64,000 nt of DNA from positions 3,150,755 through 3,214,754 of the forward strand of contig NZ_CP011504.1 of NCBI RefSeq assembly GCF_001028665.1, read 5' to 3'. The notes under the pieces are model-generated. The model had not been told where the DNA came from and did no database searches. It saw nothing but the letters and a program-made list of their open reading frames with translations. Source of the stretch: Burkholderia pyrrocinia (lineage in GTDB: Bacteria > Pseudomonadota > Gammaproteobacteria > Burkholderiales > Burkholderiaceae). Below, in pieces: positions 44,919 to 54,244 of the stretch. How positions within the stretch are numbered: position 1 is the first letter of the stretch; every line of letters starts with the position of its first letter. Made by a program: the position numbers and the translations under genes.

Positions 44919-47900
44919 TTCTTGTTCCGGCAGTCGAAGTAGTAGTGATCGTCCATTCCCTGGACTTTTCCCGTGCGGGTGTTTTCTTCAGGGCGCACGT
45001 TGTGGTGTGACGGTTGATCGCCGATCCCCCCTTCTCCGAATACGTGACCCGCTGAATGGTCTTGGATGACCACATTTTTACCACCGACCTGATAGGTCAG
45101 TTCCCGCGTCATGATAGGCTTGTTGTTATCACCGAGAAGCCAACTTCCGCTGGAATCCGTCATCGGGACCATTTTCTGACGGATCGGCTGCTGCGACAAC
45201 GGAATACCGAGTTGCCGACGAATATCTCTCAAGCTTGACCGGCGAGACTTTTCACACGGATCGCAAGGGCATCGAGCCAGCCCCAGCGGGTCGATCCAGC
45301 CGACCGGATTGGGCGCGTACTGGAAGACGTTGATGCCGCCAGCCATGCCGATCGGATCCTTCGACACGAAGCGACCTGTTTGCGGATCATAGTAGCGGTT
45401 GCGGTTATAGTGCAGCCCCGTCTCTTCATCACAATACTGCCCCGGAAACCGAATCGGGTTGCTCGCCTCATTCCATTCCGCCGTCTCCCGCCAGACCCTC
45501 TTCTCCCCGCCCCACGCCCGATACAGCCCCAGCCACACCACCTTCCCCGCGTCATCCACCAGTTCCTGCGGTGTCCCCAGATGATCGTTCTGGTAAAACA
45601 GCGTCGCATGCCGTGTCTTCGCCGGCACCTGCACGAACCGCCCGTCCGTGCCCGTCGCAATGAATGCCGCCTCAACCAGCGTCTCGTCCAGCCGCGCCAG
45701 CGGCTCGAACGTCCCCGGTTCATGCAGGTAGATCGACGCCCCTCGCCACTGAGGCCGCTCCCCGAACGTATGCATCCGCTGCGCCACCGGCAACGAATAC
45801 TCATCAGCCGGATCCTCCCGCACCACATTCGTCGGACGATGCATCACCGGCTCACGCTCGCCCGGCTGCGGCGGCGGGATATGGAACCGCTCCTCCAGCA
45901 GCAGCACATCGCCGTCCCACGTGAACACCGTCCGGTCGATGCTGCCGTCCCGCTGCTCCACCTCCTTCAGCGTCCGACGGCCGAACGCGTCGTACGCGAA
46001 GCTCACGCGCAACTCCGGCCGCACTGTCCCCGAAATGGAAACCACTCCACCCTGCTTCGTCTCGACCCGATCGATCTCATCCGCCGCCGGCGGCTTCGCA
46101 TAACGATCGGCCCGTTCGAGCCGGTGCGCCGCGTCGTATTTGTACAGCCACGTCGCCCCGACCCGCTCCACCTTCCGTACCAGGTTCCCGTGTGCGTCAT
46201 GCGTGTAACGCGTGCGATTCAGTTCCGTCAGCACGTTCCCCACGCACTTCGGCAGCGCCCGCGTCCAGTTGATCAGCGCCCCCAGTTCGTCCGACAACCG
46301 CTTGCGCCGCTCGAGCTGCGCCGGCGTCATCCGCTCGCCCGGGTGCGCTTCCGACCACGCGCGATCCTCCGCGATGACCCGCGGCACCCGCGCCGTCAGC
46401 GCCTCGAGCGTTTCCTCGCTCGGGCGCGGCGGGATCTTCTCCGGATCCACCGGATTGCCCGCCGGATCGAACGCGAACACTTCCTTCAGGTCCGGCGTCG
46501 TCGCCTTCAGCAAGCGCCCCGTCGGATCGTATGTGTAGTCCGTCGCCCCGCGCGTACGATCCTCGATGCGCGTGAGCTGCCCCGCCGCGTCGTACCGGAG
46601 TTCACGTCCGGCGATCCAGTCGGACGGCCGCGCGTTCGCATCGTGACGCACGATCATCCGTTTGAGCCGACCGGCCGGATCGTATTCGCGCGTCTGTTCG
46701 AAGCGGCGATGCCGCCGCACGGTCTCGCGATGCAACTTGTCGCGCTCGAAGTCCACGAGCGGCTGGCCGTCCAGCAGCACGCCATGCAGGTGACCCGACC
46801 CATAGCGCAGCCAGTCGATCGTGCGCGTGTTCGGCAGTTGCGTGCGAATCCGGTTGCCGAGCGCGTCGTATTCGTGCCGGGTAACCGACGTGTACTCGCC
46901 GCGGATATCCGGGCGGATCGTCTGTTCCTCGGCGATCAGGTTGTCGGCGTCGTCGTAGTGCAGCCGTACGAGGCTGCCGTGCCCGTGCGCGGTCGTCAGC
47001 CGGCCGCGGGCGTCGTAGTAGAAGCGCTCGGTCACCTGGCCGCGACCGCCCGCACCCTTCGTCTCGCGCCGCGTCAGCCGCCCGAGCGGGTCGCGCGCGT
47101 AGGTCGTCTCGATGTCGCCTTGTTGCGAGCCGGTCAATTGCCCTGCGTCGTCCCACGCGTAACGGGTCGTGCTGCCGTCGAAATCCGTCTGTTCGACGAG
47201 CCGCCCAAGCCGGTCGTAGGCAAACCGCGTCTGGTCCCCGTTCTCGTTGGTCAGCCGCTGCAGCCGCCACTGCCGATCGTATGCATACGCCAGTTCCCGG
47301 CCCGCCGCATCCTTGCGCCAGGTCGGTTGCCGACGTGCGTTGAACATGTATTCGGTGACCTGGCCCGCCCCGTCGCGGTAGGTCCGCAGGTTGCCTTCGC
47401 CGTCCCACGTGAAGTGCTCTTCGATCCCGTCCGGATGCGTGATGCCGGCGATCTGGCCGCGCGCATCGCAGCGGTAAAGCGTGACGTGGCCTTCGGCGTC
47501 GGTGACACGCGACAGGTGGCCACGCTCGTCGTAGCCATAGCTCGTCGCATGGCCGGAGCAGTCGGTCGCCTCGGTCAGTCGTCCGGCCTGGTCATGGCGG
47601 AAGCGTTTCACGCCGCCCTTCGGGTCGGTCAGCGACAGCAACTCACCCTGGACACCCCATGCATAGCGGGTCACGCGCCCGGCCGCGTCCGTCGTCGAGA
47701 CCGGCCGGCCGAGCGGGTCGTAGGCAGTTTGCGTAGCGCGGCCGTCCGGGGTCGTGACGGCGACGGGCAGTCCGCTCTCGTCGTAGTCGATGCGCGTGGT
47801 GTTGCCGAGCGCGTCCGTTTCGGCCGTGAGACGCCCGTGCGCGTCATACGCAAAGCGTTGCGTGTGGCCCAGTGCGTTCTTCGACCCGACCAGACGGTTC

Positions 47901-49822
47901 TGTTCGTCCCATTCGTACGATTCGGTCGAACCGTCCGCGTGTTCGACCAGCACGATCCGGTTGTGGTAATCGTAGCGGTGGATCGTCGCATTGCCGTCCG
48001 CATCGGTGACCTTCGTGTACCAGTGTTCACGGTGGTACTCGAAGGTCGTGTCGTCCTCGACAGGCTGGCCTTCGTTGCCGTACCACGTGCGCACGCATCG
48101 CGCGTCGGCCGGCGCCGGCACGCCTTCGCGTCGACCCGGCCAGTCCCACGCGAGGTTCGCGGGATGACCGTTGAAATCCGTATAGCGCGTGAGCAGGTGC
48201 TGCTCGTACGCATACGTGCGCCGGAATCCGAGCATGTCGGTGTGCCCGGTCAGGTCGCCTGCGACGCCGTACGTGTAGCGCGCCAGGGCCTCGTTGGCGA
48301 GACCCGCCGCGCCATCGCGGTAGATCGCCGAGACGCGGCCATCGACGTAATCGATGCGGATCGCGTTCCCCGCGCCGTCGCCGATCGTGACGAGCTCGCC
48401 GGCTGCGTTGTAGAGGAGGCGCAGGCCGAGACCGTCGCGGTGGGTACGGGCGATGAGGCGATAGCGGGCCTGCGTCGCCGTACCGTGCAGTTCATAGCGT
48501 TCGTGCGAGCCGTCGGGGTACGCCAGCAGCACATGCCGTCCATCCGGACGCGTCACGGTGAACTGCTCGGTCGGCACCTCGACCGATTCCCCGATGCCGA
48601 CCGGCGGCAGCGGCACCGCGCGGCTATCCGGGTCGAAGAATGTCAGCACGCCGTCCCGCTCTTGCAACGACAGGTGATATACACTGCTCCAGCGCGCCCC
48701 GAGCGGGCTCGCGTCGTAACCCGCGAGGCTCGACCGGTAACGTCGGGTCCACACGATCGGCACGACGCCATCGAGCACGAAGTCCGTCTGCTCGAGGTTC
48801 TCGTCGCCCATCGCGTAGTTGACCGGCTTGTTGCTGCCCGTCTTCGGGCACCCGCAGCCGTCCTTTGCCGGCAGCGGACTCGGCTCTGCGCCTTTCTGCG
48901 TCGAATCGCGGTGCTCGCCCGGCTTCCGGTGCGGCTCGCGCATCGTGCCCGGTGCGGCCTGCGCCACATGCGACGGCATCTTGCGCGCCTTGCGGGCCGT
49001 GATCTCCGCGGTGATCTGCGCAGCCATGAACAGCAGGCTGCCGGCTTCCTCCACGTTGCCGAACGCGCGGTCCAGCATCGGTCCCGTGTTGCGATCGAAC
49101 TCGTCCAGCCACGCGACGATCGCGTCGCGCTGCCCCGACACCTTGAGCAACTGGTCGATGCCGATCAGCGCGATCTCTTCCGACGACGGCACCCATGACA
49201 GGAAGCCCGTGTTCTTCCTGACCCGCCCCATCTGTTCGGCAGTCGACACGGGATCGAGTACGAAGCGCCGCACCGTGCGCGACGCATCGCGCACGCCTTG
49301 AACGATGCTGTCCTTCCACTTCCGCAGATGCGTATCGAGTTCGGCCATGAACGCGAGCACGTCGCCGCCGGCCGTCGCCCAGAACAGGTCGACCAGCACC
49401 GCAGCGCCGGCCCCCTTCGCGAACGCGAGCAGCACTTCCTTGACGACCGCGCGCGCCGGGCGCGTGGCGTTACCCGCAGCCGGCACGACTCCGATCGCGT
49501 CGATCGCGAGGATCCCCCAATTGAGTACCTTCTTCGTGCCACCCGGTTCGCTGCAGATCCGGTAGATGTCGATGCCGACGTCGTACAGCGACATCGCGTT
49601 GCCGACGAACGGCACCATGTACAGGCACTGCACGAAGATCTCGAGGCCGTGGTTCCTGACCGATTCGGTGCCGGCGGCAACCAGCTTCGGCGATGTTCCC
49701 GGTGCGGGTACCGGACTGACGATGACACGCCGTGCTTCGGCGTTCTGCTGAAGCGCCTGAGGAATCCGGCGCTGAGGAGTGGAAGGGGCTGCCGCGTTAC
49801 GCGCACCTTGCTTTGGGTCCAT
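44915..49822 (-). CDS. Full-length Rhs polymorphic toxin with HNH/endonuclease VII-like tip
   Basis: A 1635-residue protein. Residues about 55-170 contain hydrophobic segments (FVQCLYMVPFVGNAMSLYDV; LAIDAIGVVPAAGNATRPAR; LAFAKGAGAAVLVDLFWATA), followed by a DUF6531-like domain (NYAMGDENLEQTDFVLDGVV), about 25 YD repeats and the core end [19 protein letters not shown] to WIDPLGL (about residue 1515). The 120-residue tip shows DIRRQLGIPLSQQP, NVVIQDHSAGHVFGEGG and HHNVRPEENTRTGKV, the HNH/endonuclease VII-fold toxin pattern. Probably a DNase delivered to competitors; no PAAR domain or adjacent vgrG is seen, so the delivery route is unclear. Confidence 0.92.
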   Translation of the reverse strand: MDPKQGARNAAAPSTPQRRIPQALQQNAEARRVIVSPVPAPGTSPKLVAAGTESVRNHGLEIFVQCLYMVPFVGNAMSLYDVGIDIYRICSEPGGTKKVLNWGILAIDAIGVVPAAGNATRPARAVVKEVLLAFAKGAGAAVLVDLFWATAGGDVLAFMAELDTHLRKWKDSIVQGVRDASRTVRRFVLDPVSTAEQMGRVRKNTGFLSWVPSSEEIALIGIDQLLKVSGQRDAIVAWLDEFDRNTGPMLDRAFGNVEEAGSLLFMAAQITAEITARKARKMPSHVAQAAPGTMREPHRKPGEHRDSTQKGAEPSPLPAKDGCGCPKTGSNKPVNYAMGDENLEQTDFVLDGVVPIVWTRRYRSSLAGYDASPLGARWSSVYHLSLQERDGVLTFFDPDSRAVPLPPVGIGESVEVPTEQFTVTRPDGRHVLLAYPDGSHERYELHGTATQARYRLIARTHRDGLGLRLLYNAAGELVTIGDGAGNAIRIDYVDGRVSAIYRDGAAGLANEALARYTYGVAGDLTGHTDMLGFRRTYAYEQHLLTRYTDFNGHPANLAWDWPGRREGVPAPADARCVRTWYGNEGQPVEDDTTFEYHREHWYTKVTDADGNATIHRYDYHNRIVLVEHADGSTESYEWDEQNRLVGSKNALGHTQRFAYDAHGRLTAETDALGNTTRIDYDESGLPVAVTTPDGRATQTAYDPLGRPVSTTDAAGRVTRYAWGVQGELLSLTDPKGGVKRFRHDQAGRLTEATDCSGHATSYGYDERGHLSRVTDAEGHVTLYRCDARGQIAGITHPDGIEEHFTWDGEGNLRTYRDGAGQVTEYMFNARRQPTWRKDAAGRELAYAYDRQWRLQRLTNENGDQTRFAYDRLGRLVEQTDFDGSTTRYAWDDAGQLTGSQQGDIETTYARDPLGRLTRRETKGAGGRGQVTERFYYDARGRLTTAHGHGSLVRLHYDDADNLIAEEQTIRPDIRGEYTSVTRHEYDALGNRIRTQLPNTRTIDWLRYGSGHLHGVLLDGQPLVDFERDKLHRETVRRHRRFEQTREYDPAGRLKRMIVRHDANARPSDWIAGRELRYDAAGQLTRIEDRTRGATDYTYDPTGRLLKATTPDLKEVFAFDPAGNPVDPEKIPPRPSEETLEALTARVPRVIAEDRAWSEAHPGERMTPAQLERRKRLSDELGALINWTRALPKCVGNVLTELNRTRYTHDAHGNLVRKVERVGATWLYKYDAAHRLERADRYAKPPAADEIDRVETKQGGVVSISGTVRPELRVSFAYDAFGRRTLKEVEQRDGSIDRTVFTWDGDVLLLEERFHIPPPQPGEREPVMHRPTNVVREDPADEYSLPVAQRMHTFGERPQWRGASIYLHEPGTFEPLARLDETLVEAAFIATGTDGRFVQVPAKTRHATLFYQNDHLGTPQELVDDAGKVVWLGLYRAWGGEKRVWRETAEWNEASNPIRFPGQYCDEETGLHYNRNRYYDPQTGRFVSKDPIGMAGGINVFQYAPNPVGWIDPLGLARCPCDPCEKSRRSSLRDIRRQLGIPLSQQPIRQKMVPMTDSSGSWLLGDNNKPIMTRELTYQVGGKNVVIQDHSAGHVFGEGGIGDQPSHHNVRPEENTRTGKVQGMDDHYYFDCRNKK

Positions 49823-50170
49823 CTTGTTCTCTCAGCATTCGCTCTTGTTTTAAGGAGGCTGAAGGAATAGCAGATGGAACAATCGACATCCAGCGAATGG
49901 AAACATTCAGCAACAATGTTCGTGTGAGGGTTCGCCGAGTGTCTCCCAAAAAGCCCTGCTCACGACGACTTCGCTCGCTGCCGCGGTTTCTTATCATGCA
50001 TCAAAATCCGCCATGAACAAGTGCGGTCACCGGCCACGATGAACGGCCTTGAGGAGGGGCGGCGCGTGCAAGCGGAGTGGGGATCAACCGCTCGAACGCT
50101 TCGACGCTCTGCGGCCGCGGCGCATCGGAAACCCCTCCATGCCGCAACATCCCCCGCATCCTTCCTGCAC
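49823..50170. other. Intergenic region upstream of the Rhs gene
   Basis: About 350 bases that should contain the promoter of the Rhs gene (minus strand). No vgrG, chaperone gene, RNA gene or clear repeat is present. GAGAG precedes the Rhs ATG by 6 bases. Confidence 0.5.
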
Positions 50171-51193
50171 TCACGCTTCCAGCGCGAGCAACGCGAACGT
50201 CGCGAGCCAGTGCTCGCCCATGTAGTCGCCGGCCACGTGCGCGAGCGCGCTCGCGAGATGCCGGCCGGCCGCGTCGAGCAGCTTCGCGCGCCGCGCGTCG
50301 CCTTCCGGCAGCGCGCCGGCGAGCGCGCGCTGGCACCACGCGCGGCTCAGGTTCAGCCCGTCGAGGTGCGCGATCTTGCCGTCGCTGCGGTCGCTGACCG
50401 TCGCCGGTTCGAACAGCGTCGCCGGTTCGCCGCGCGCGAGATCCGGCAAAAAGCGCGCGAACCAGCCATCGAATTCGGCGGCCGGCAGCACGCGCCGCAT
50501 CAGCTCGGCCTCCATCAGCGCGGGCGACAGGAATTCGTCGCCCGACGGCTCCCACGCCTGGCACGCGACGTCGTTCAGGTGCCAGCGCTTCGCGGTATCG
50601 ACGATCAGCGCCGCAAGCCCGTCGCGCTGAGTGTCGCGCGCGAAGTCGAGCGTGAGCGCCAGCGCGAACGCGGTGTTGAAGTGCGTGCCGACGCGCAGCG
50701 GATAGGTTGCCTTCGGCAGGAAGGTCTCGAAGCGCGCCACGAACAGGTCGGTGAGCGGCGCCAGCGTCTTCGCCCAGCGCGCGGCCTGCGGCAGCGCGCC
50801 CTTCAGCGCGAGCCGTTCGAGTTGCGCGGACAGCGCAAGCAGCCACGCCCAGCCATACGGCCGTTCGAAGCCGCTGTTGTGCGGCAGCGCGAGATACGCG
50901 CGCTCGCCGGCGACGTTCGCATCGGTGAAGTGCGCGTCGACGATCGCGACGATACGCTCGGCCTCCGGCAGCGCCGGATAGCGTTCGAGCACGCGCAGCA
51001 CGAGCCAGTAGCCGTGCACGCACGAGTGCCAGTCGTAGCTGCCGTAGAAGATCGGATGCAGCGCGCGCGGCCCCAGCACGTCGTGCGGGCCTTCGAGCGA
51101 ATGGGTGAGCTTGTTCGGATATTCGCGGGTCAGGTGCGCGAGTGCGAGCGACGCGAATTTCGACGCGAGTTCGGGGGTGAGTCGGTCGGTCAT
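50171..51193 (-). CDS. DUF2891 family protein
   Basis: A 340-residue protein matching DUF2891 in pattern: HPIFYGSYDWHSCVHGYWLV near the N-terminus, LPHNSGFERPYGWAWLL and CQAWEPSGDEFLSPALMEA; an alpha/alpha-barrel glycosidase-like fold is likely but activity is unknown. It follows the DUF979 gene by 19 bases, so it is the third gene of the operon. ATG 51193 is chosen; an in-frame ATG at 51208 is possible. Confidence 0.85.
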   Translation of the reverse strand: MTDRLTPELASKFASLALAHLTREYPNKLTHSLEGPHDVLGPRALHPIFYGSYDWHSCVHGYWLVLRVLERYPALPEAERIVAIVDAHFTDANVAGERAYLALPHNSGFERPYGWAWLLALSAQLERLALKGALPQAARWAKTLAPLTDLFVARFETFLPKATYPLRVGTHFNTAFALALTLDFARDTQRDGLAALIVDTAKRWHLNDVACQAWEPSGDEFLSPALMEAELMRRVLPAAEFDGWFARFLPDLARGEPATLFEPATVSDRSDGKIAHLDGLNLSRAWCQRALAGALPEGDARRAKLLDAAGRHLASALAHVAGDYMGEHWLATFALLALEA

Positions 51194-51212
51194 GAGGATC
51201 TCGTCCATCGAG

Positions 51213-52163
51213 TCAGAAGCGGAAGGCGAACGCATACATCAGCAGCGTGTTCACGGCCAGCAGCAGCACGGCCGTCGGCCACTGCGCCTTGATCACGCCG
51301 TTCTTGTCCTTCAGTTCGAGCAGCGCCGCCGGCACGATATTGAAGTTCGCGGCCATCGGCGTCATCAGCGTACCGCAGAAGCCGCTCAGCATCCCGATCG
51401 CGCCGACGATCGCCGGGTTGCCGTGGAACTGGTGGACGATCAGCGGCAGGCCGATGCCGGCCGTCATCACCGGGAACGCGGCGAAGCCGTTGCCCATGAT
51501 CATCGTGAACAGCGCCATGCCGACCGTATAGGCCGCGACGACCGCGAACGGCGAATCGATCGGCACCCAGTCCTTCACGAGCCCCGACACCACGCCGCCG
51601 ACACCGGCGACCGCGAACAGCGCGCCGAGCGCCGCGAGCATCTGCGGCAGGATCGCGGCCCAGCCGACCGCGTCCATCGTATGGCGCGCTTCCTTCAGCG
51701 CATGCACGGGCGAATCGCGCAGCATCGCGAGCGCGACAACGAACGCGACGATCGTGCCGAGCACGAGCGAGATCAGCGTCACGCTCTTCGGATCGACGAA
51801 CGGCACGAGCTTCAGCGCGAACGTGCCGATCAGCGTGACCGCCGGAATCAGCAGCGCGGGCAGGAACAGCCGGTTGCCGAAGCGTTGCGCGAGCGACTCG
51901 CGCCGCACGGCCGCCGCTTCGCCGGCTTCGTCCGATTTGCCGCGCCCGAGCTTGCCCGAGCCGGCGATCACCGCGAGCGCGATCGCGAGGCAGCCCGTCA
52001 CGAAATGCGGCAGCAGCGCGCCGAACAGGAACGTGATCGCGTAGACCGCCCAGAACGCGAAATTGACGACGCGGCGCGGGTTCGTGCGGTCCGTCAGGTT
52101 GAAGCACGCGAACGCGGCGAACATCAGCCCCGCGAGCGTGTACAGCGATTCGAGGCCGATCAT
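51213..52163 (-). CDS. DUF979 family membrane protein, candidate 5-oxoproline transporter subunit
   Basis: A 316-residue protein with about nine membrane helices. ATG 52163 overlaps the DUF969 stop as ATGA, so the two are co-translated and probably form one transporter. The DUF969/DUF979 pair is annotated elsewhere as a 5-oxoproline transporter because it accompanies 5-oxoprolinase genes. No pxpABC genes lie in this window, so the role is inferred from family only. Confidence 0.85.
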   Translation of the reverse strand: MIGLESLYTLAGLMFAAFACFNLTDRTNPRRVVNFAFWAVYAITFLFGALLPHFVTGCLAIALAVIAGSGKLGRGKSDEAGEAAAVRRESLAQRFGNRLFLPALLIPAVTLIGTFALKLVPFVDPKSVTLISLVLGTIVAFVVALAMLRDSPVHALKEARHTMDAVGWAAILPQMLAALGALFAVAGVGGVVSGLVKDWVPIDSPFAVVAAYTVGMALFTMIMGNGFAAFPVMTAGIGLPLIVHQFHGNPAIVGAIGMLSGFCGTLMTPMAANFNIVPAALLELKDKNGVIKAQWPTAVLLLAVNTLLMYAFAFRF

Positions 52164-52849
52164 CGCGCACCCTCCTGTGCCAGCAGGCCGAAGCCGCGCG
52201 CCAGCCGGCGATCGAGCAGCGCGAGGCGCGTGCAGTGGATCAGCAGCGCGGCGATCGCGGTCGGGATCGCCCACACCGACAGGTGCAGCGGCTCGATGGC
52301 GATCCCGTTCTGTTCGAGAAAGCCCTTGATCAGCAGGATCGACTGGATCGCGATGAAGATGTCCTCGCCGAAGAACACGGCGACGTTGTCGACGCCCGAC
52401 GCATGTGCGCGGATCTGCTGCCGGACCGACTCGGGCAGCTCGCCATATCGGTTGACGGCGGCGGCTTCGGCCATCGGCGCGATCAGCGGCCGCACCATCT
52501 GCGCATGGCCGCCGAGCGACGTGAGGCCGAGCGCGGCCGTCGCCTGGCGCAGCACGAAGTACAGCATCAGCACGCGGCCCGTGGTTGCCGCCTGCACGCG
52601 CGAGATCATCCGCTTCGCCTGCTCCTTGAGCCCGTTGCGTTCGAGCAGCGCGATCACCGGCAGCGTCAGCCAGATGAGCCCCATGTAGCGGTTTTCGGTG
52701 AACGCCTTGCCGAACGCGCTGACGATGTCGACGAGGTTCAGCCCGCCCGCGAGCCCCGTCGCGAGCCCCGCGATCGTGACCACCAGCAGCGCATTGAAGC
52801 GCAGCGCGAAACCGATCACGACGATCGGCACCCCAATCAGCACCAGCAT
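52160..52849 (-). CDS. DUF969 family membrane protein, candidate 5-oxoproline transporter subunit
   Basis: A 229-residue membrane protein (MLVLIGVPIVVIGFALRFNA; VDIVSAFGKAFTENRYMGLI). First gene of the DUF969-DUF979-DUF2891 operon, with AGGAGGA before the ATG at 52849. Two inverted repeats lie upstream (52938-52980), suggesting repression or induction by a ligand-responsive regulator not encoded here. Confidence 0.85.
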   Translation of the reverse strand: MLVLIGVPIVVIGFALRFNALLVVTIAGLATGLAGGLNLVDIVSAFGKAFTENRYMGLIWLTLPVIALLERNGLKEQAKRMISRVQAATTGRVLMLYFVLRQATAALGLTSLGGHAQMVRPLIAPMAEAAAVNRYGELPESVRQQIRAHASGVDNVAVFFGEDIFIAIQSILLIKGFLEQNGIAIEPLHLSVWAIPTAIAALLIHCTRLALLDRRLARGFGLLAQEGAR

Positions 52850-53195
52850 TGCTCCTCCTTGTGTTGGACGCGCGGCGCCTTCGCGGCGCGCCGCCTGCCC
52901 GGTTTGGACCGGGTTCGGACGGCAAAATCTAACACGAGACTTTATCGATAAAAAGTCGACGATTTACCGGTTCGGGTAAACGTTGAAGCGTGCGGATACC
53001 GTGCACGGGCCGTGTGTCGGCGATGTTTCGTCGGACGAATCGATCGCCGGTCGGCCGGCGCGGGCGCGCGCGTTGCAACGTGCGCTTCCCTGCATTCGCA
53101 CCGGCCGGCGGCCGCCGGCACGGGCCGCCGCGCGTGGCGGAGCCCCGGTGCGCCGACTACACTGGAAAGCATCTGCAACGTACGGGAGAGCCGCC
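52850..53195. promoter_or_regulatory. Regulatory gap upstream of the DUF969 operon with two inverted repeats
   Basis: TTTATCGATAAA (52941-52952) is a perfect 12-bp palindrome, and TTTACC-GGTTCG-GGTAAA (52963-52980) a 6-6-6 inverted repeat; both lie about 90-130 bases upstream of the DUF969 start. Two adjacent dyads suit a FadR/GntR-type or similar regulator. The remaining bases to 53195 hold no recognised feature. Confidence 0.5.
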
Positions 53196-53420
53196 ATGAT
53201 TGACGTATTCCAGACCATCGGCAGCCGCGCGTTCTCCGCTCATCTGGCGAAGGACGGGATGGTGACGCTGATGGAACAGCGCCATGAAGTCGACCGCGTG
53301 ACGCTCGCGACCGCCTATGCCGCGCTCGTCGAGGAAGCCGAGCAGGAAGCCGACCTGCTCGACGCGACGGTCGAAGGGATGATGCGCGCGCTGATCCAGG
53401 GGTACGCGCGCAGCCATTGA
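53196..53420 (+). CDS. Small hypothetical protein
   Basis: A 74-residue helical, acidic protein (MIDVFQTIGSRAFSAHLAKD, VEEAEQEADLLDATVEGMMR) with no family I recognise. ATG 53196 follows GGGAGAGCCGCC, a good ribosome binding site, which decides the start against longer in-frame sequence. Codon use is normal for the region. Stands alone between two oppositely oriented genes. Confidence 0.65.
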   Translation: MIDVFQTIGSRAFSAHLAKDGMVTLMEQRHEVDRVTLATAYAALVEEAEQEADLLDATVEGMMRALIQGYARSH

Positions 53421-53469
53421 CGGCACGGCCGCGCATCCGGTGCGCGGCCGGTTGCCCGTCCGGGTGCCG

Positions 53470-53898
53470 CTACGCGGCCGGCGTGCCGGCTCCCATGCCG
53501 AACCACCGGCCCGCGCGCAGTTGCCCGTAGTCGGCCTGCGTGAAGATCCTCAGCAGGTTCGCCACGGCGCCGTTGCTGTCGCGGTCGAGCTGCGTCAGGA
53601 ACGCTTCGACGTCGTCGCGGCCCGCAAACAGGATCGTGCTGAAGTAGCGTTCGCGCTCGGCGTCGGACAGGTTCGTCGCGCGCAGCTGGTACGGATGGTG
53701 AAGCGCCGCGAACAGGAAGTAGTAGCGCTCGGGGTCGTCGCGCAGCACGCGTAGCGCGTCGGGCTCGACCGGAAACTCGCGGTAGAACGACGCGTGCCCG
53801 CTCTCGATGTCGATCCGGTACAGCAACCGGCCGTCGCGTTCGATCACGACCGGCGCGTACGGGTCGCGGCTGACGAGCGTGGTGTCGCGCGCGGTCAT
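53470..53898 (-). CDS. Hypothetical protein
   Basis: A 142-residue soluble protein (TTLVSRDPYAPVVIERDGRL, LYRIDIESGHASFYREFPVE, ATNLSDAERERYFSTILFAG). No family recognised. The start ATG 53898 is preceded by GAGGAGATTTGG, preferred over a longer frame. Convergent with the small gene at 53196-53420. Confidence 0.65.
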   Translation of the reverse strand: MTARDTTLVSRDPYAPVVIERDGRLLYRIDIESGHASFYREFPVEPDALRVLRDDPERYYFLFAALHHPYQLRATNLSDAERERYFSTILFAGRDDVEAFLTQLDRDSNGAVANLLRIFTQADYGQLRAGRWFGMGAGTPAA

Positions 53899-54244
53899 CC
53901 AAATCTCCTCGTTCTTTTTGTCGAAGCCGGCACGGTAACATGCGTGCTTCGGCGGCCTGCCGTGGCGAGATCGCGTGGCCGTGGCATCCACGCGTGTGCC
54001 GGCCCGGTTCCGTTACCGGCCGGAAACGCCGCATCGTCATAGAGGAAACGCACTGAAACGGCGCAATGCGCAAATTTTTCGATTGCCGCCGCCCGCGCCG
54101 CATGACAGCATTCGGGGCGTCGTCAACCGAACAAGAATGCCGTGCCGTCCGGCCGCCGATGCCATCCGGCGGCGCCGAACAGGCAGCCCCTTCCATGAAC
54201 CCGGCCCACCTCCAACACTACGAACCGACCGGAGAATTCCGCTT
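53899..54244. other. Promoter gap upstream of wspF
   Basis: About 345 bases between divergent genes. It should contain the wspF promoter. No wspA-E sequence or other gene is present here, and I see no clear regulatory repeat. Confidence 0.5.

Noticed and set aside
45380..49198. Very long Arg-rich open frame opposite the Rhs gene
   Set aside because: Antisense shadow of the Rhs coding frame, produced by codon bias; the Rhs frame has YD repeats and conserved core motifs.
50001..50170. Missing vgrG or Rhs chaperone gene upstream of the Rhs gene
   Set aside because: The sequence upstream of 49822 goes directly to a DUF2891 operon; no such gene is encoded in the window.
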